In this document: positions 12,301 through 24,421 of the stretch, piece by piece | How the letters are laid out: every line of letters begins with the position of its first letter | Numbering within the stretch: the first letter of the stretch is position 1 | Source: Cryptomeria japonica | Lineage: Eukaryota > Streptophyta > Pinopsida > Cupressales > Cupressaceae | Assembly: GCF_030272615.1 (NCBI RefSeq) | Contig: NC_081409.1 | Location: 881,056,220 to 881,116,219 of the forward strand | DNA: 60,000 nt | Reading direction: 5' to 3' | The notes under the pieces: model-generated | The model's input: only the letters and a program-made list of their open reading frames with translations | What the model was told of the DNA's origin: nothing | The model's database searches: none | Program-made: the position numbers and the translations under genes

Positions 12301-13340
12301 TGATTATTTATTTTTGAAGTAGTATATTTCTAATCTTTCCTCCTTTCTCCTTGGTTCTTTATTTCTTATCTTTCTTACTAAACCCTCTATGTTCTTTTGT
12401 ACCATGATGTACATCCATAGAACTAGATTTTTCCTAAGAAGTAGCTAAAGAACTATTTTAGGTTTGTGAACCACTATAGTCCATTCATCCTCATTCTTAG
12501 TAGTCTTAGAGGAGCATCGAGGGGAAAACTCCTTGGGTGGATTTTTAACACTTCATGTGGCCTAAGGATAATCCCTAATTTTATGCTCAGAGAATTGGCA
12601 CTGATAGCATGTATTAGGAATATTTAGATAGAGAACTCGTTGAGAGTAGCATTGACCTCCTATCTAAATTTCAATAGTCTCTTTTAGGTCTCAAGACAAT
12701 ATACTTCCACACAAACCCTTTTTTTGGGATGCATATGAAAAAATAAGTAGGTTCCATGCACAACCATCATGTTAGTAGATTGAGCAATGGTTTACAAGAA
12801 AGGACAATTAGGGAAAGGGAGACCTGGGAACTCAATCGAGACAAGGACCTTGAGGTTCTTGTCATCTGAGAGAATAAAGTCTCACAACCATGACTGAAAA
12901 AAAAAGCAAGGAAGACTAAACAAATTGGGGCCCATGACACAAAACACCCTCAACATGGGTGGAATTGGAAAAATGAAACAAAAAGAAACCCCTGGTGAGA
13001 TTTTTTACACCATCAAGCCAAACCCCATGAGGGGCCTAAGCTTTGGCAAACTAATCACGCAACATGCTTTCACACAGAAGCCTATGAACAAAGTAACATA
13101 TTGAGGTAATTTTATCAATCCACTAACATGCACTATTATAGTCTTCGATGTGCATGACAACATTGGGGCTACTAGAAGACATATCTCATGAAATGTCTAT
13201 GGGAGAAACTTGGGAGGTCATTTGTTTAGGAGTGCCATGGCTGCTCGATGCCAAAGCTCCAAAACCTACATCAATTGTTGGGATAAGGATAGATGAGCCC
13301 ATTAAAAAGATTAAAATCCCACAATAAATGTGGTATGGCA
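12301..13340 (-). pseudogene. LINE ORF1-derived segment upstream of copia gag, unit 1
   Basis: The minus-strand translation matches ORF1 of the LINE at 5956-7180 in the same order. A DUF4283-like block (NLKVLVSIEFPGLPFPNCPFL-like, about 12860-12790) parallels LRVPVWIEFLGLPLPCVPFL. The phrase VCVEPNRLFS...KGLCG is paralleled near 12715, the zinc-knuckle region near 12600, and DEWTIVV (about 12480) parallels DSAWTMV. It is diverged and full of stops. It lies in the same orientation as copia gag, directly upstream of it. No LINE ORF2 or poly(A) tract separates the two. Confidence 0.7.
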
Positions 13341-14769
13341 AGGGAAAAACACACTAGACAGACAAAACACTAAAGTAAATCATTGCATCCAAATTGATTC
13401 TACATAAATTCCAATTTATTTATTCTCTTGTAGCAAACCTAAAAAATAGAAAATAAAATTATATTCGATATAATAGTAGGAGTTGAATAAATTTGTATTA
13501 GTTGCATACCTAAAAAATACTAGGAAATGCTAAATTCTACCTGCTCGTTTACAATCTTTAATCACACTTAAATTAATTATAAATTATTATACTTGATTCA
13601 TTTATCAAAAGTTTATAATAAAAATTCATTTCATAATGTCCAAAAATGTAAAATTATGACTAAACAAAATTTTATTAGTTGATTTAAAAACAAAAATTTA
13701 TTATAAACACATGTATTTATATTTAATGAAAACCATAAATTTTTAAAAAAAAATCTAAAATAATAAACTTTAATTTTCCATTTTATAGAGATACTTTTAA
13801 CAAATAAATTTATAAATCTATAATTTTTTGGGAATGAATCTAGGCTTTTACATTGTCTAATAATTTGATTTGTTAAGAGTCACAGTTTAAAATTCTATAT
13901 TATATTGTTTCATTTGGAATTTGACTTTGAATTTCTACAATGAGAAATCAATACTTTAATCAATAAGCTCAATTCTTTGGACTTTTTTTTCAATATTTAG
14001 AAAAATAATAGATATATATTAATTATCACTTTTGGATAAAGATGAAGTTTAAAATCTTTGTTGATAATTTGACTATTGAAGAGTGTGATGTTTAATCAAT
14101 CTATAGACAGATGAAGACCTTGTCGACAAAACCACCTTACACAATTTACTATGTTTATGTTAACATGAAATGGTTCGAAAAAATAAATATCTTTTTAAAA
14201 AAAATTTATGAACGTAAACTAACAAAGAAAACATAAAATTATCTCATTCACTATATTTTAAAAATTAAAGGTGATGATAAAATTATAACAACATACAAGA
14301 ATACTAAATTTGAGAATGATATTAATACAAAATCAGTAAAAATGTTCCCAAATATAAAGATATTGTTAGACTACCTACACAAGTAGGAATTTTTCAACAA
14401 AAAAATCTACTCTCTTGGCAATGGTTGGCAAATTAGGGTGATGCAATTATTTCATCTGGTGTGTAATCCTTGCACATGATAAAGGTTTTCACTAGAGAGG
14501 TGTCAAGTATAATAATCGAACCCATCATTAAAACTTGATCAATATTAGCCCAAATACACACATATGATGCAAGAGAATCTTCAAAGGGGCATGCAAGAAT
14601 AGCAAAATATTTTGTAGTGCAAGTTAAAAGGAGAAAAAAATAAGTTATTTAAGAGGGGGAAATGTGTAGTGGAAGTAGAAGAGACTACACGACAAGGAGA
14701 AGATGGAAAGAAAGTGGTATGGAGAATTGGTGTAAATGATCTAAATTTCTAATAAAGGGCATAGAGTAA

Positions 14770-14781
14770 GCTATGATACCA
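14770..14781 (-). other. Copia primer-binding site, unit 2
   Basis: The minus strand reads TGGTATCATAGC, the same one-mismatch form as in unit 1. Confidence 0.7.
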
Positions 14782-15474
14782 ACAAAGAAATATAAAAATG
14801 TAAATACATAGTGATTACAACACACTTTTTCTAATAAGCTATGAATGCACAAAACTAAAGAAAAAATAAATAATGCAGACATGCAACGATTTTATTCTTT
14901 CATTGAATCTAGAAATGAAACTACAAAATTAAAAAAAAATATAACTACGGATTGCAAATCTATTTGCAGTATTCTAGAGCTGCTCTGAAACACTAGACAT
15001 TTGGAGCTTCTACGAGCTTCCTTACAAACCATGGCTCCACTTAGAGCTACAGAGATTCTAGAGCAATCATTTCTCACTACACTAACTCACTAAGTAATTG
15101 TTGTAGCAGCAAACATTCCTTCTTAACTGGTTCTTGAAACTGGTATTCTCAAAATGTTATCTTCTTCTTTAACTTCTCTCTAAGCTATAGATTGATATAA
15201 AGAACATTCTCCTCTTTTGAGTTGTGATTGTCCACACAAAAATTTCCCCTCAAATTAAAATTGTAAACTAACCTAAGACCATAAATTTGCTACAGGATGG
15301 AGAAGCACATGAAGAGCTAGTTGGGGATGGAGATCCCAAAGCCTACACACAAATAACTTCCTCTAAGAATCTCCTCATATTAACCACTACTAATAACCTA
15401 TGAAAGATTAAATAAAATATATAGGAAACTAAAAACCCCCTAACATAAGGAGAAATAAAAAACCTAGACTAACA
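14782..15474 (-). repeat. Copia LTR in unit 2
   Basis: Counterpart of 8189-8886, ~0.69 kb. It starts (minus strand) TGTTAG at 15474 and ends next to the PBS at 14781. It differs from the unit 1 LTR at scattered positions along its length, so the duplication is not recent. With the unit 1 LTR it brackets one complete internal region (8887-14781) in standard LTR-PBS-gag-pol-PPT-LTR order. Confidence 0.7.
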
Positions 15475-15486
15475 GCCCCCCTTAAG
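15475..15486 (-). other. Copia polypurine tract, unit 2
   Basis: The minus strand reads TTCTTAAGGGGGGC directly before TGTTAG. It is equivalent to 8887-8898 with one substitution in the G run. Confidence 0.6.
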
Positions 15487-18400
15487 AATAACTTAGGTGG
15501 GTGAAAAGACGAGTCCCAAAAAATGAGGTCATGTTAGGTACCCATGTACATAGAGATTTCCCCCAAGAGAAGGAACCATCCCCCCGACAAAAAAAAATAA
15601 ATAGAGAGAGAAAATGAAGTACTAAGAAGCCCCTCTTGAAGTAGACGCTTGTTGCATCGACAACAAAGCTTGCAAATGAAGGAACTTGCTTTTTCTGAAG
15701 ACAATCTCTTCTAATGTAGAACAATAGTTAAGATCAATTATGCCTTCCTGAATCATCTCATGAATGTACTACATATATATCTCAATGTATTTCATTCTTT
15801 GGTGATGAACTAGATTTCATGAGATCTACATAACACTTTAATTATCACAAAAGAAGATTGTAGAATTTTTTACTAGAATACCAAACTTAAAGTGAGAAGA
15901 TTCTAAAAATAAATATCCTCATTAGTAGCATTAATTGCCCCTAAATATTCAGCCTCTGTTGATGATAGGAAAATTGTAGACTATTTCTTGCTCAACCAAT
16001 AAATTTGACCAAAATGAAGTGCGAAACATTATTCTAAAGTAGACTTGTGATCTTGAGAATCACCTGTCCAATCTGAATCTATATATTCCACCAAGTAAAT
16101 ATCCACACTTTCTACATACTGATTTTCATAATTGAGAGTGCTCTAAATATAGTGGAGGATCTTCTTATCTTCTTTCTAATGCCCATATCATATGAAATTC
16201 CACATCTCATATGAGTTAAGTAGATGTGACTCCTAACAATTTATGAGTATAAGATTCCATCAAAAAAGGGTGAAGAGAACTTAGCCTCGAGTTTGATCCC
16301 TAACAAAAATGGAGGTAGTGCAGGATTACAATCTTCTATGTACAATCTTAAGAGCATATCAAGTGCATACTTGGGTTGTCTAAGAAAGATACCTAAAGAT
16401 GACCAAGTGATCCAAATCCCCAATAAATAACACAGAAAACCTAAGTTTGACATAAAAAAATCTATCATGTAGAGAAATTTTTATTACCTTGATAATGGAT
16501 GAGTGACTCCTTGTGATCAACAACTCATCAACATAAAGAACTAGATATTTGAGAGTTCTACCTTGATGTACAACATATACGTTTGGATTAAAATGACATC
16601 AAGTGAAACCAAATTTCAAAAGGAATGAGTCCATTTTGGCAAACTTGGCTCGAGGAGCCTATTTAAGGTCATAGAGAGACTTTCAAAGTTGATACACAAG
16701 TGACAGATCCTTAAAAAATCCCTATGGTTTCTCTACCTAGGTTTCCTCTTCAAGGTCACCATGAAGAAAGGAACTCTTCACATCCATGTAATGAACTTCC
16801 CAATGATGGGGTGCGGCTATAGAAAGAAAACGTCAAATGGAATTTATCTTAAAAACTATTGCAAAAGTTTCAATGTAGTCAATCCAAGGAACCTAGGAGA
16901 ATCATTTTGCTACCAACTGAGCCTTATACTTATCAACCAACTCATCTACAACAATTTTTTTTATATATCCACTTGGATTGAATAAGTTTCCTTCACTTAA
17001 GAAGATGGACTCAATCCCACATTTTCTTCATTTCCAAGGAATTGAATGCTTCCTACATTGCAAGATATAAATTGAGAATATTTGAAGCTTCTCAAAAAGT
17101 TGAGGATCAGAAGTTGAAGAAATGAAGAGATATGGAGATTCCTAAAATTCTGACCTTATTCTTCCTGTATGTGATGGAGCACCAATGAAATCACTAGGAG
17201 AATCAAATTTTTGTCGAGCCCAAGTAGGTACTAAGGATGGTGATTCTAGGATAGAATAATCAACCTCAGAATGATGACTAGGAGAAGAAAGTGAGTCCTC
17301 ATCATCACTTTCACCATCTAAAATGGAGGAATAAGACTCCTTAGAAAGATTAGGATTATTTCGATTGTCTAAAGAACAATCGTCATGATACAATGTCTCT
17401 AATGTGATGGTATATGAACAACTGGTATGAAAAGAACTAAAAGAGATCTCCTCAAAGTGAACACTCCTCTCAATCAAAATATCATGAGTAGTTGGACGGA
17501 GAATTCTATACCACTTGGCATCATTTGGATACCAAAAACTATGAAAGGTTTTCTCTTTGAATCCATAGCCTTACATCTATTTGTCGGTATGTGGGCCCAT
17601 GAAAGAGAACCAAACACTCTAAAGTTCATAACTATGGGTTTTCAACCAATCTAGGGTTGAAAAGGATTAACCCCTTCACAAATTTGTGAGGAACTCAGTT
17701 CTAGATGTAACATATACAATTGATGTCCCCCACCTAATACTAAGGTATCAAAGACTTGGAGTGAATCATACAATTAGCCATCTCCTTCAAGGAATTATCC
17801 TTGTGTTTTAAGACATCATTGTACTAATGATTGTATGGAACTATGTGTTAAATGATGAAAACTTCTGAAGGACAAATTTTTTTAAACTAACTGTCAACAT
17901 GTTTACCCCCATTATCTTTGCACGAAATCTTGATGAAATTCCTAGATGGTTTCTCAGCAAAAGATTTGAAGTCTAGAAAATTTTCAAAGATCTCAAACTT
18001 TTGTTTAAGAAAGTAAGCCCATGTATATCCAGAGAGGTCATCAATAAATATCAAGACATATTAAGCCCTATTGAAAGATGCTTGTGGAAATGGTCCTTCC
18101 AAGTCACTCTGTACCAACTCCAAAAGTTGTGAAGCTCTTCATGCTTTTCCTTTATGATAGTTCTCCTTAGGATTCTTCCCAAGAATGTATCCCTTACAAA
18201 CACCATCAAAAAATTGAATAGAAGGAAACCCTTAAACGATGTCCTATTGAGTGAGATACTGCAAGTAACAGTAGTTAAAGTGGCCAAATTATTGATGCCA
18301 CATACATGTCACCTCATTTGAATGAGTGATTAAGACTATCAAAGGAGAATCAAGAAAAAATGAGAAAATTAATATAACTTGATTGATGATTTTATTTACC

Positions 18401-18985
18401 CAGAACAACAATAGACTCATTATCCATTTCCCAAATTAATATTGTATTTGGTGTGATCTCAACTCGCTTGTCAGAACCAATGTTAGTGATCTAATAAATA
18501 GATAGGGTATTAGTTCTTAATATTGAACAAAAAGGATATCCTTAAATATTCCTTCACCCATATTAAAAAACTGTCTCTCAAACACATCATAAATAATTTC
18601 ATCACCCATTAGTATCTTATGCATAGAAAATGGCTCTAAAGAGGTAAAATAATGTTTTGAAGAAGACATGTGGTGTGATTCACTTGAGTCAATGATTCAA
18701 GAATTTGGTTGTGAAGAAAAAATAACTAGGTCCTTGCCCTTTCCTTTTCCCTTACTTTTATTTGCATCCTTAGGTGATCCTTTTGATGAACTCTTTTTGA
18801 TTTAATCAGGCACCTTGATATTATTATTTTCTAGAAGTTGTGAAAGGTGATCAATTTGATTCTTTAAACACTTGTGTTCACCATGGCCAGATCTCTTATA
18901 GTATGAACACTTGACCTCCTCCTTCTAAAGTTGTTCACCTTTTTCATGAAGAGGTATGATTATTTATTTTTGAAGTAGTATATTT
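15487..18985 (-). pseudogene. Copia gag-pol remnant, unit 2
   Basis: Same domain order as unit 1 and slightly better preserved. The zinc knuckle reads CSYYKRSGHGEHKC (about 18905-18865), a CCHC with its second Cys replaced by Tyr. The protease region reads IIDSSESHHMSSSK (about 18700-18660), where the copia D-S-G/A pattern has become D-S-S. The GAG-pre-integrase HxxxxH region and integrase lie at about 18300-17980, the RT block at 16468-16340 (FMSNLGFLCYLLGIWI), and RNase H near 16085-16045. The extra sequence near 16738-16855 is RT coding material missing from unit 1. Stops occur throughout. Confidence 0.8.
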
Positions 18986-19930
18986 CTAATCTTTCCTCCT
19001 TTCTCCTTGGTTCTTTATTTCTTGTCTTTCTTACTAAACCCTCTATGTTATTTTGTACTGTGATGTACATCCATAGAACTAGATTTCTCTTAAGAAGTAG
19101 CTAAAGAACTATTTCAGGTTTGTGAACCACTATAGTCCATTCATCCTCATTCTTAGTAGTCTTAGAGGAGCATAGAGGATAATCCCTAATTTTATGCTCA
19201 GAGAAATGGCACTGATAGCATGTATTAGGAAGATTTAGATAGAGAACTCATTGAGAGTGGCATTGATCTCCTATCTAAATTTTAGTAGTCTCTTTGAGGT
19301 CTCAATACAAATATACTTCCACACAAACCCTTTTTTTGGGATGCATATGAAAAAATAAGTAGGTTCCATGCAAACCACCGTGTTAGTAGATTGAGCAATG
19401 GTTTACAAGAAAGGACAATTAGGGAAAGAGAGACCTGGGAACTCAATTGAGACAAGGACCTTGAGGTTCTTGTCATCTGAGATAGTAAAGTCTCACAACC
19501 ATGACTGAAAAAAAAAGCAAGGAAGACTAATCAAATTGGGGCCCATGACACAAAACACCTTCAAGATGGGTGGAATTGGAAAAATGAAACAAAAAGAAAC
19601 CCCTGGTGAGATTTTTAACACCATCAAGCCAGACCCCATGTGGGGCCTAAGCTTTGGCAAACCAATCACACAACATGCTTTCACACAAAATCCTACCCAT
19701 AAAGTAGCATATTAAGGTAATTTTATCAATCCACTAAAATGCACTGTTAAAGTCTTTGACATGCATGATTACATTGGGGCTACTAGAAGACATATCTCAT
19801 GAAATGCTTGTGGGAGAAACTTGGGAGGTCATTTTTTTAGGAGTTCCATAGTCGCTCGATGCCAAATCTCCAAAACCTACATCAACTGTTGGGATAAGGA
19901 TAGATGAGCCCATTGAAAAATTAAAATCCT
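18986..19930 (-). pseudogene. LINE ORF1-derived segment upstream of copia gag, unit 2
   Basis: Second copy of the LINE ORF1-like segment, collinear with 12301-13340, with the same junction to copia gag. The presence of an identical junction in both units shows that the fusion predates the tandem duplication. Confidence 0.7.
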
Positions 19931-20444
19931 ACGATAAATGTGGTATGGCAAGGGAAAAACACACTAGACAGACAAAACACTAAAGTAAATCATTGCATCC
20001 AAAATGATTCTACATCAATTCCAATTTCTTTATTCTCTTGTAGAAAACCTAAAAAATAGAAAATAAAATTATATTCGATATAATAGTAGGAGTTGAATAA
20101 ATTTGTATTAGTTGCATACCTAACAAATACTAGAAGACACTAAATCCTACCTGCTCGTTTACAATCTTTAATCACACTTAAATTAATTATAAATTATTAT
20201 AATTGATTCATTTATCAAAAGTTTATAATAAAAATTCATTTCGTAATGTCCAAAATGTGAAATTATGACTATACAAAATTTTATTAGTTGATTTAAAAAC
20301 ATAAATTTATTATAAACACATGTATTTATATTTAATAAAAACCATAAATTTAAAAATAAAAATGTAAAATAATAAACTTTAATTTTCCATTTTATAGAGA
20401 TACATTTAACAAATAAATTTATAAACCTATAATTTTAAGGTAAT

Positions 20445-20990
20445 AGACATTTCTAAAATATTATAATAGGTGGTATTGGTAGAGATAGCTCTGGTACTAT
20501 TTAGATTCTCTTTTCCATTTATAGAGGGTTTCATACTAATAAATTCATGGAAGACATTTCCATCTTGTATGCATTGGAGCAAGGTTGTGCTCTTGGTTGA
20601 AAATAGATTATTTATAAATCTAATTCACAAGTGGTAGTGCATTTGTTGAATGAGCAGCACTTGGATGATTTTAATTGGCATTTAGCTATGATCATTTGAT
20701 ATATTCTATGGTTAAGTGGGTCTTTTGACTCTGACACTTTTTGTCATATTCATAAAGAATGGAATCAAGTAGCGAATTCCCTAGTGAAATCGATATCTAA
20801 TGGATTGGAATGTTGGAATAGTGTAGAATAGGGACATTTGCAGATGGATTTGTCACATTTGTTAGGGAATTTGGTGGAGGATAGGAATGGTTAATTCTTT
20901 TTTTTTTTGTTGGGCTATAGACCTTTCTTACTTTCTGTTCTTCTTTCCACTTAATAAATTTTTACCCCTTGTGTGAAAAAAAAGGGAAAA
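20445..20990 (+). pseudogene. LINE 3' end with RNase H-like domain, 5'-truncated
   Basis: The plus-strand translation gives the RNase H (RVT_3-type) pattern of plant retroelements: GGIGRDSSGTI at the start, then ALEQGCALG, SQVVVHLLNEQ, and HIHKEWNQVANSLVKSIS. A few stops interrupt it. An AATAAA-like signal (about 20951) precedes an A-rich end (20978-20992), which fits a LINE 3' terminus. The 5' truncation point abuts the right end of the copia tandem array. Confidence 0.7.
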
Positions 20991-21339
20991 AACATGTCAT
21001 CAAATACCACATATTCTTAGAAAAGTCAAATCACTTTGTTATGACTATAGTACTATTCGTTAAAAAATATTGGTGGCATATAACATCTATGTGCGCAACA
21101 TGATCTTTCATGGATTCTCATCCATATTGAGGTAAATCACTCCCACAAAATCCACGTGAAATCAGATATTTTAACAATGAAATTTACTAGATCCACCGAT
21201 AATAATATTATGGGTCTTTTAAAATTACATATTATTTAAATTTATTATAAAAATTAAAACTCAATATGATTAGTTTAGGTTTTTTAAAATCACCACAACC
21301 CATTAATAAATATTATACATTAGTTTATTCTACAAATTA
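20991..21339. other. AT-rich intergenic, no feature seen
   Basis: No coding potential or recognisable repeat; stops occur in all frames. Confidence 0.4.
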
Positions 21340-21640
21340 TTAATTTAATCATATAATTGACTCATTATGTTTAATAGATGTCACTTTTGTGAGAACTTTC
21401 AATTTTTCGAGGAAATTTCTTATATTTATCTAAAAAATCAATCATATGAAATCTAGATGCATCAATAATAAAATTTTAAGTATCTAAAAATTATATCAAC
21501 TCACTATTGATAATTATGTTTTGACTTGTTATATAAATTATAATCATATCAGTTGTAGATCTTTCAAAATCATATCAACTCACTATTGAATGCTAGATTT
21601 TAACCTATTGTACATATTATAAATTCAATCATCTCCTTCA
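21340..21640. repeat. AT-rich dispersed repeat, right copy
   Basis: Shares several blocks with 1-560. Two sub-blocks here both contain aatcatatcaactcactatt-like text about 70 bp apart, which supports an internally repeated family. Confidence 0.55.
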
Positions 21641-22650
21641 TTAAATTATGCACCTTTAGGAAACTAGATTTATTTTGGATGATATCAATTCTATGTGTGA
21701 AGGTGTGAAATTGGCCTAATGATCTCATCAACATGCCATATTCATCAAGATTGATATTGATTAAACCTATATTAATATTGAGTGGCCTTTCATCTTGACT
21801 ATGCATAAATATTTAGGATTTAGTCCTCAATTTCTCCAATATTCTTATATGTGATTTTCATATCTCTTACGCTATCTCATCATTACTAGTCATCAATATA
21901 ATTAATTTGGCCTCTTCGGGTCTATTTTCCAAGGATGTCGTTTAGCGTCAACTTTGTATGTAATGGTTGTTAAAGGTTTCTATATATTCTCACACATTCA
22001 ATTGCTCAAGTTTTTGTTTAATATATTTCTCTACCCGATTCTTTAGTTTAGGTTGTTAATCATCATTTTGATAATCGATTTGTTTTTAATTCCCTTAGAG
22101 GAAGAATTTAATATTAAGCGTTTTCTTCACTATTTGAATTTTCTTACAAAGCCTCAAGACTAATGTTACAAAAAAATATTCTCAATCAAGCCACTTTGGC
22201 TTAATTCATATAAGTGTCCAAAGAAATAAGTATGAAAAAATATATGTTTTGATAAATTCTTCTACTTTTCAATTTTCTCCTATAGCTTTGTGGCAAGTTG
22301 TTCTTGTTCAAATTGAGAAGATATCAGATTATTGGGTTATTAAATAATTATCTTTAGAATGAAAGTTTTATATTTGATTAAATATTTTTGTTGCCACCCA
22401 TGTTTAATATTATTCCTATTGGGTGCCTAGTGAAGCTTCTTATTTGAAATTCGAAAATATTCTTTATGATTTCCCCTAGTCTTCCTTGCAAAAAATGTAT
22501 GCTTTACAATGGGTGGCTTGTCATTATTTTTGTGTGTATGACTTTTAGGTGCTTTGGGTTCAATATCCATTTAGCACTAGGGGTTGGTTGTGTATAATGT
22601 GGATCACATGTGCATTGGAGAGTAACGAGGCTTCAATTTTTTTTGTTTTT
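21641..22650 (+). pseudogene. LINE reverse transcriptase fragment
   Basis: Heavily mutated, but collinear with the RT of the LINE at 1535-7281. The phrase HAIFIKIDI...IEWPFILTM parallels AIFIKIDFAKAYDRIEWPFI; LFGSIFQGCRLASTLYVM parallels FRFIQQGCPLAPSLYVL; LWQVVLVQIEKISDYW (about 22290) parallels LWQVVLARVEKKLAYW; ATHV.YYSYWVPSEA (about 22395) parallels ATHVYYSSC. The fragment fades after about 22650 (STRGWLCIMWITCALESNEA). It lacks endonuclease and 3' end. Confidence 0.65.
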
Positions 22651-23569
22651 CATTATATATTTTATTTATCATCATTTTTTACCTTGCTCTAAAGCTTTGA
22701 TTTTTTGAACTATTTTGTTATAGATTCTAGTGCAACAGTATAAGTTAAACTCAAGGTTACCTATTTATAGGTTTTATTAGATCATTGAGGCAATATCCTT
22801 TGTGTAATTTTAAGATTCACTAGTCCTATTTTTAAAGTTTCATTGACTCTTATTTCTTGTCAAGGCCACTTTTCTACTCGAACATGTCATCGATGACACA
22901 ACTTGGGTGGCTCATTATCATGTTTTCCCTTCTCTTGTTAAAAGAGATCATGCTTAACAAGGATGGTCACAAGATATCTCTTGCCACTTTTCTTCCCCAC
23001 CAACTCATTTTCATGGAAATATAAGCTAGCCTAATTTCAACAAGTTCTCCTAGTTGGAATTTTCCATTTATCCTATTTTTGTAACTTTTGAAGAAACTCA
23101 AGATAATAATGATAGTGATGGATGCAAATTTCTCATTGTTGCTTCAAACCCAATTGATGTTTGTATAAAACTAGGTTATTAGGATCTTCCTACTCCATTT
23201 ATCTTATCTCTTACAACTTATTGATTAGTTGTTTATTATTTTTATGATTTTATTCTTTTGTTCTTCTATTTGTAATGGCCTATGGACTCTAGGGTGTGAA
23301 TTTTTTCATCCACCTTTCTATATGAATATATTTGACACTATTCTATAAATGATAATATAGATACTATTAGAGATAAAATAAAGTAGCTTATATGTGATAT
23401 AATTTAATTCCAATAAATTTTTATCCAACATAGAACTTCAACTATAATGCATAATTTTTAGTCTAATTTCTTTTATTACTTTACAAGAAAAATTATTTCA
23501 GTAATTCTAAACATATAAACAATATATTTAATGAATTACCATATATTTTATAACATTTTAAAATTTAAA
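22651..23569. other. AT-rich intergenic, no feature seen
   Basis: No convincing coding frame on either strand and no terminal repeats. The first part could be further decayed LINE sequence, but no motif supports this. Confidence 0.4.
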
Positions 23570-24421
23570 TGTTCTTTGTTGGGGGGTCCTTTTTTTGGGT
23601 CCTTCATGGACGTTTTCCCTTAGTGCATGGACTTCCCTATTTTGGGGGTTTATGTCTTAGGTTGCTTGGCACTCTTCCTCGCTCTTAGCATCTATTTTTC
23701 TCTATGATGTGGTTGCTTCGGTGTGGCCCTATTATGTGCTAAAGGAGCCCCTTTTTTCTTTGATTGTTGGGTTTGTGGATGGAGGTGGTTTGTTTTCCAT
23801 CACAATTGTTGTGGCTTGCTAGAGCTTGCCTTTGCCTAGCTGGTTTGACTTTCTCTATCCATTCTATGCTATCTGTACTTGGGTTGTTGTGGATTCTTTT
23901 TTCTGGCTATTGTTGTGGTGTGGTACTTTGCTACTTGGCCTCCTAAGGGGCTATGGTTGGGGAGTGCTATTGATGGGTGTGGGGATTTTTCTCCTCTATG
24001 CCCTACTTCATGTTTTTGGTGGGTATTGAGAATTTCTTAGTGGCAGAGCCTTCTTTGCAGGGTCTATGCATGTTTGATGTCTGCCATGCTTTCAATGATG
24101 TTTGAGGTGTGGCTCTTCATGGTGTACTTTTTGCTCCTATTGACTTGGGGAGTTAGGGTTCCAATGAGGGGTAAGTGTGCCTACTTTGATTTCACTCACT
24201 AGTGGAGAAACTTCATGTGGGATTCACTCCTATTGGTGGGTTGGGTGCTGCATTGGGCTCCCCTACTCAATAATAGTCCTATTGTGGTGGGTTTTTGTGC
24301 TAGGCTAGATGGTTTCCTTCGATGTTGTAGATCTCTATTGTGGAAAATATTTGCCTTCCCATCTGTAAGACTGACTCTCAATACTCTTCTCTTGGCTAGG
24401 AAGGGTAATGGGAGTGATATC
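23570..24421 (+). other. Left half of a split retroposon-like sequence
   Basis: GC-richer than its surroundings, with short open frames and no recognised domain. It stops at ATATC (24417-24421), the target duplication of the large LTR element, and resumes at 44831. Joined, the sequence is ~1.9 kb and ends near 45890 in an A-rich tail on the plus strand. The 5' edge near 23570 is set by composition only. It may be a LINE part, a SINE-like retroposon or a processed transcript; I cannot tell which. Confidence 0.45.
24417..24421. other. Target-site duplication ATATC, left
   Basis: Five bases, identical to 44826-44830 on the other side of the LTR element. This is the length expected for LTR retrotransposon integration. 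Confidence 0.85.

Larger units (their letters stand above)
7282..13835 (-). repeat. Tandem unit 1 (~6.55 kb): permuted copia plus LINE ORF1 segment
   Basis: First of two head-to-tail copies. Both units start at the phrase gaatctaggcttttacat (7282 and 13836) and end with ...ataaatctataatttt. Left to right the unit holds leader sequence, a PBS, one LTR, the decayed copia pol and gag region (minus strand) and a LINE ORF1-like segment, then AT-rich sequence. The LTR is therefore internal to the repeat unit, with a PPT on one side and a PBS on the other. Unit 1 has its own 34-bp tandem duplication at 7319-7386 and lacks ~120 bp of the RT region that unit 2 keeps. Confidence 0.85.
13836..20436 (-). 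repeat. Tandem unit 2 (~6.6 kb): permuted copia plus LINE ORF1 segment
   Basis: Second head-to-tail copy, collinear with unit 1 throughout. It keeps ~120 bp of RT-proximal sequence (about 16738-16855) and ~55 bp near 14625-14680 that unit 1 lost. It lost ~50 bp near 19172 and ~35 bp near 16170 that unit 1 keeps. The right end near 20436 corresponds to the unit 1 end near 13827, so the array is almost exactly two units long. Confidence 0.85.

Noticed and set aside
12560-13340. Second copia gag or envelope-like gene
   Set aside because: The translation matches LINE ORF1 in motif order; no signal peptide, membrane segment or envelope-like feature is present.
23764-24029. Hydrophobic open frames resembling a membrane protein
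   Set aside because: T- and G-rich low-complexity sequence; no conserved motif, and the frames overlap in different phases.
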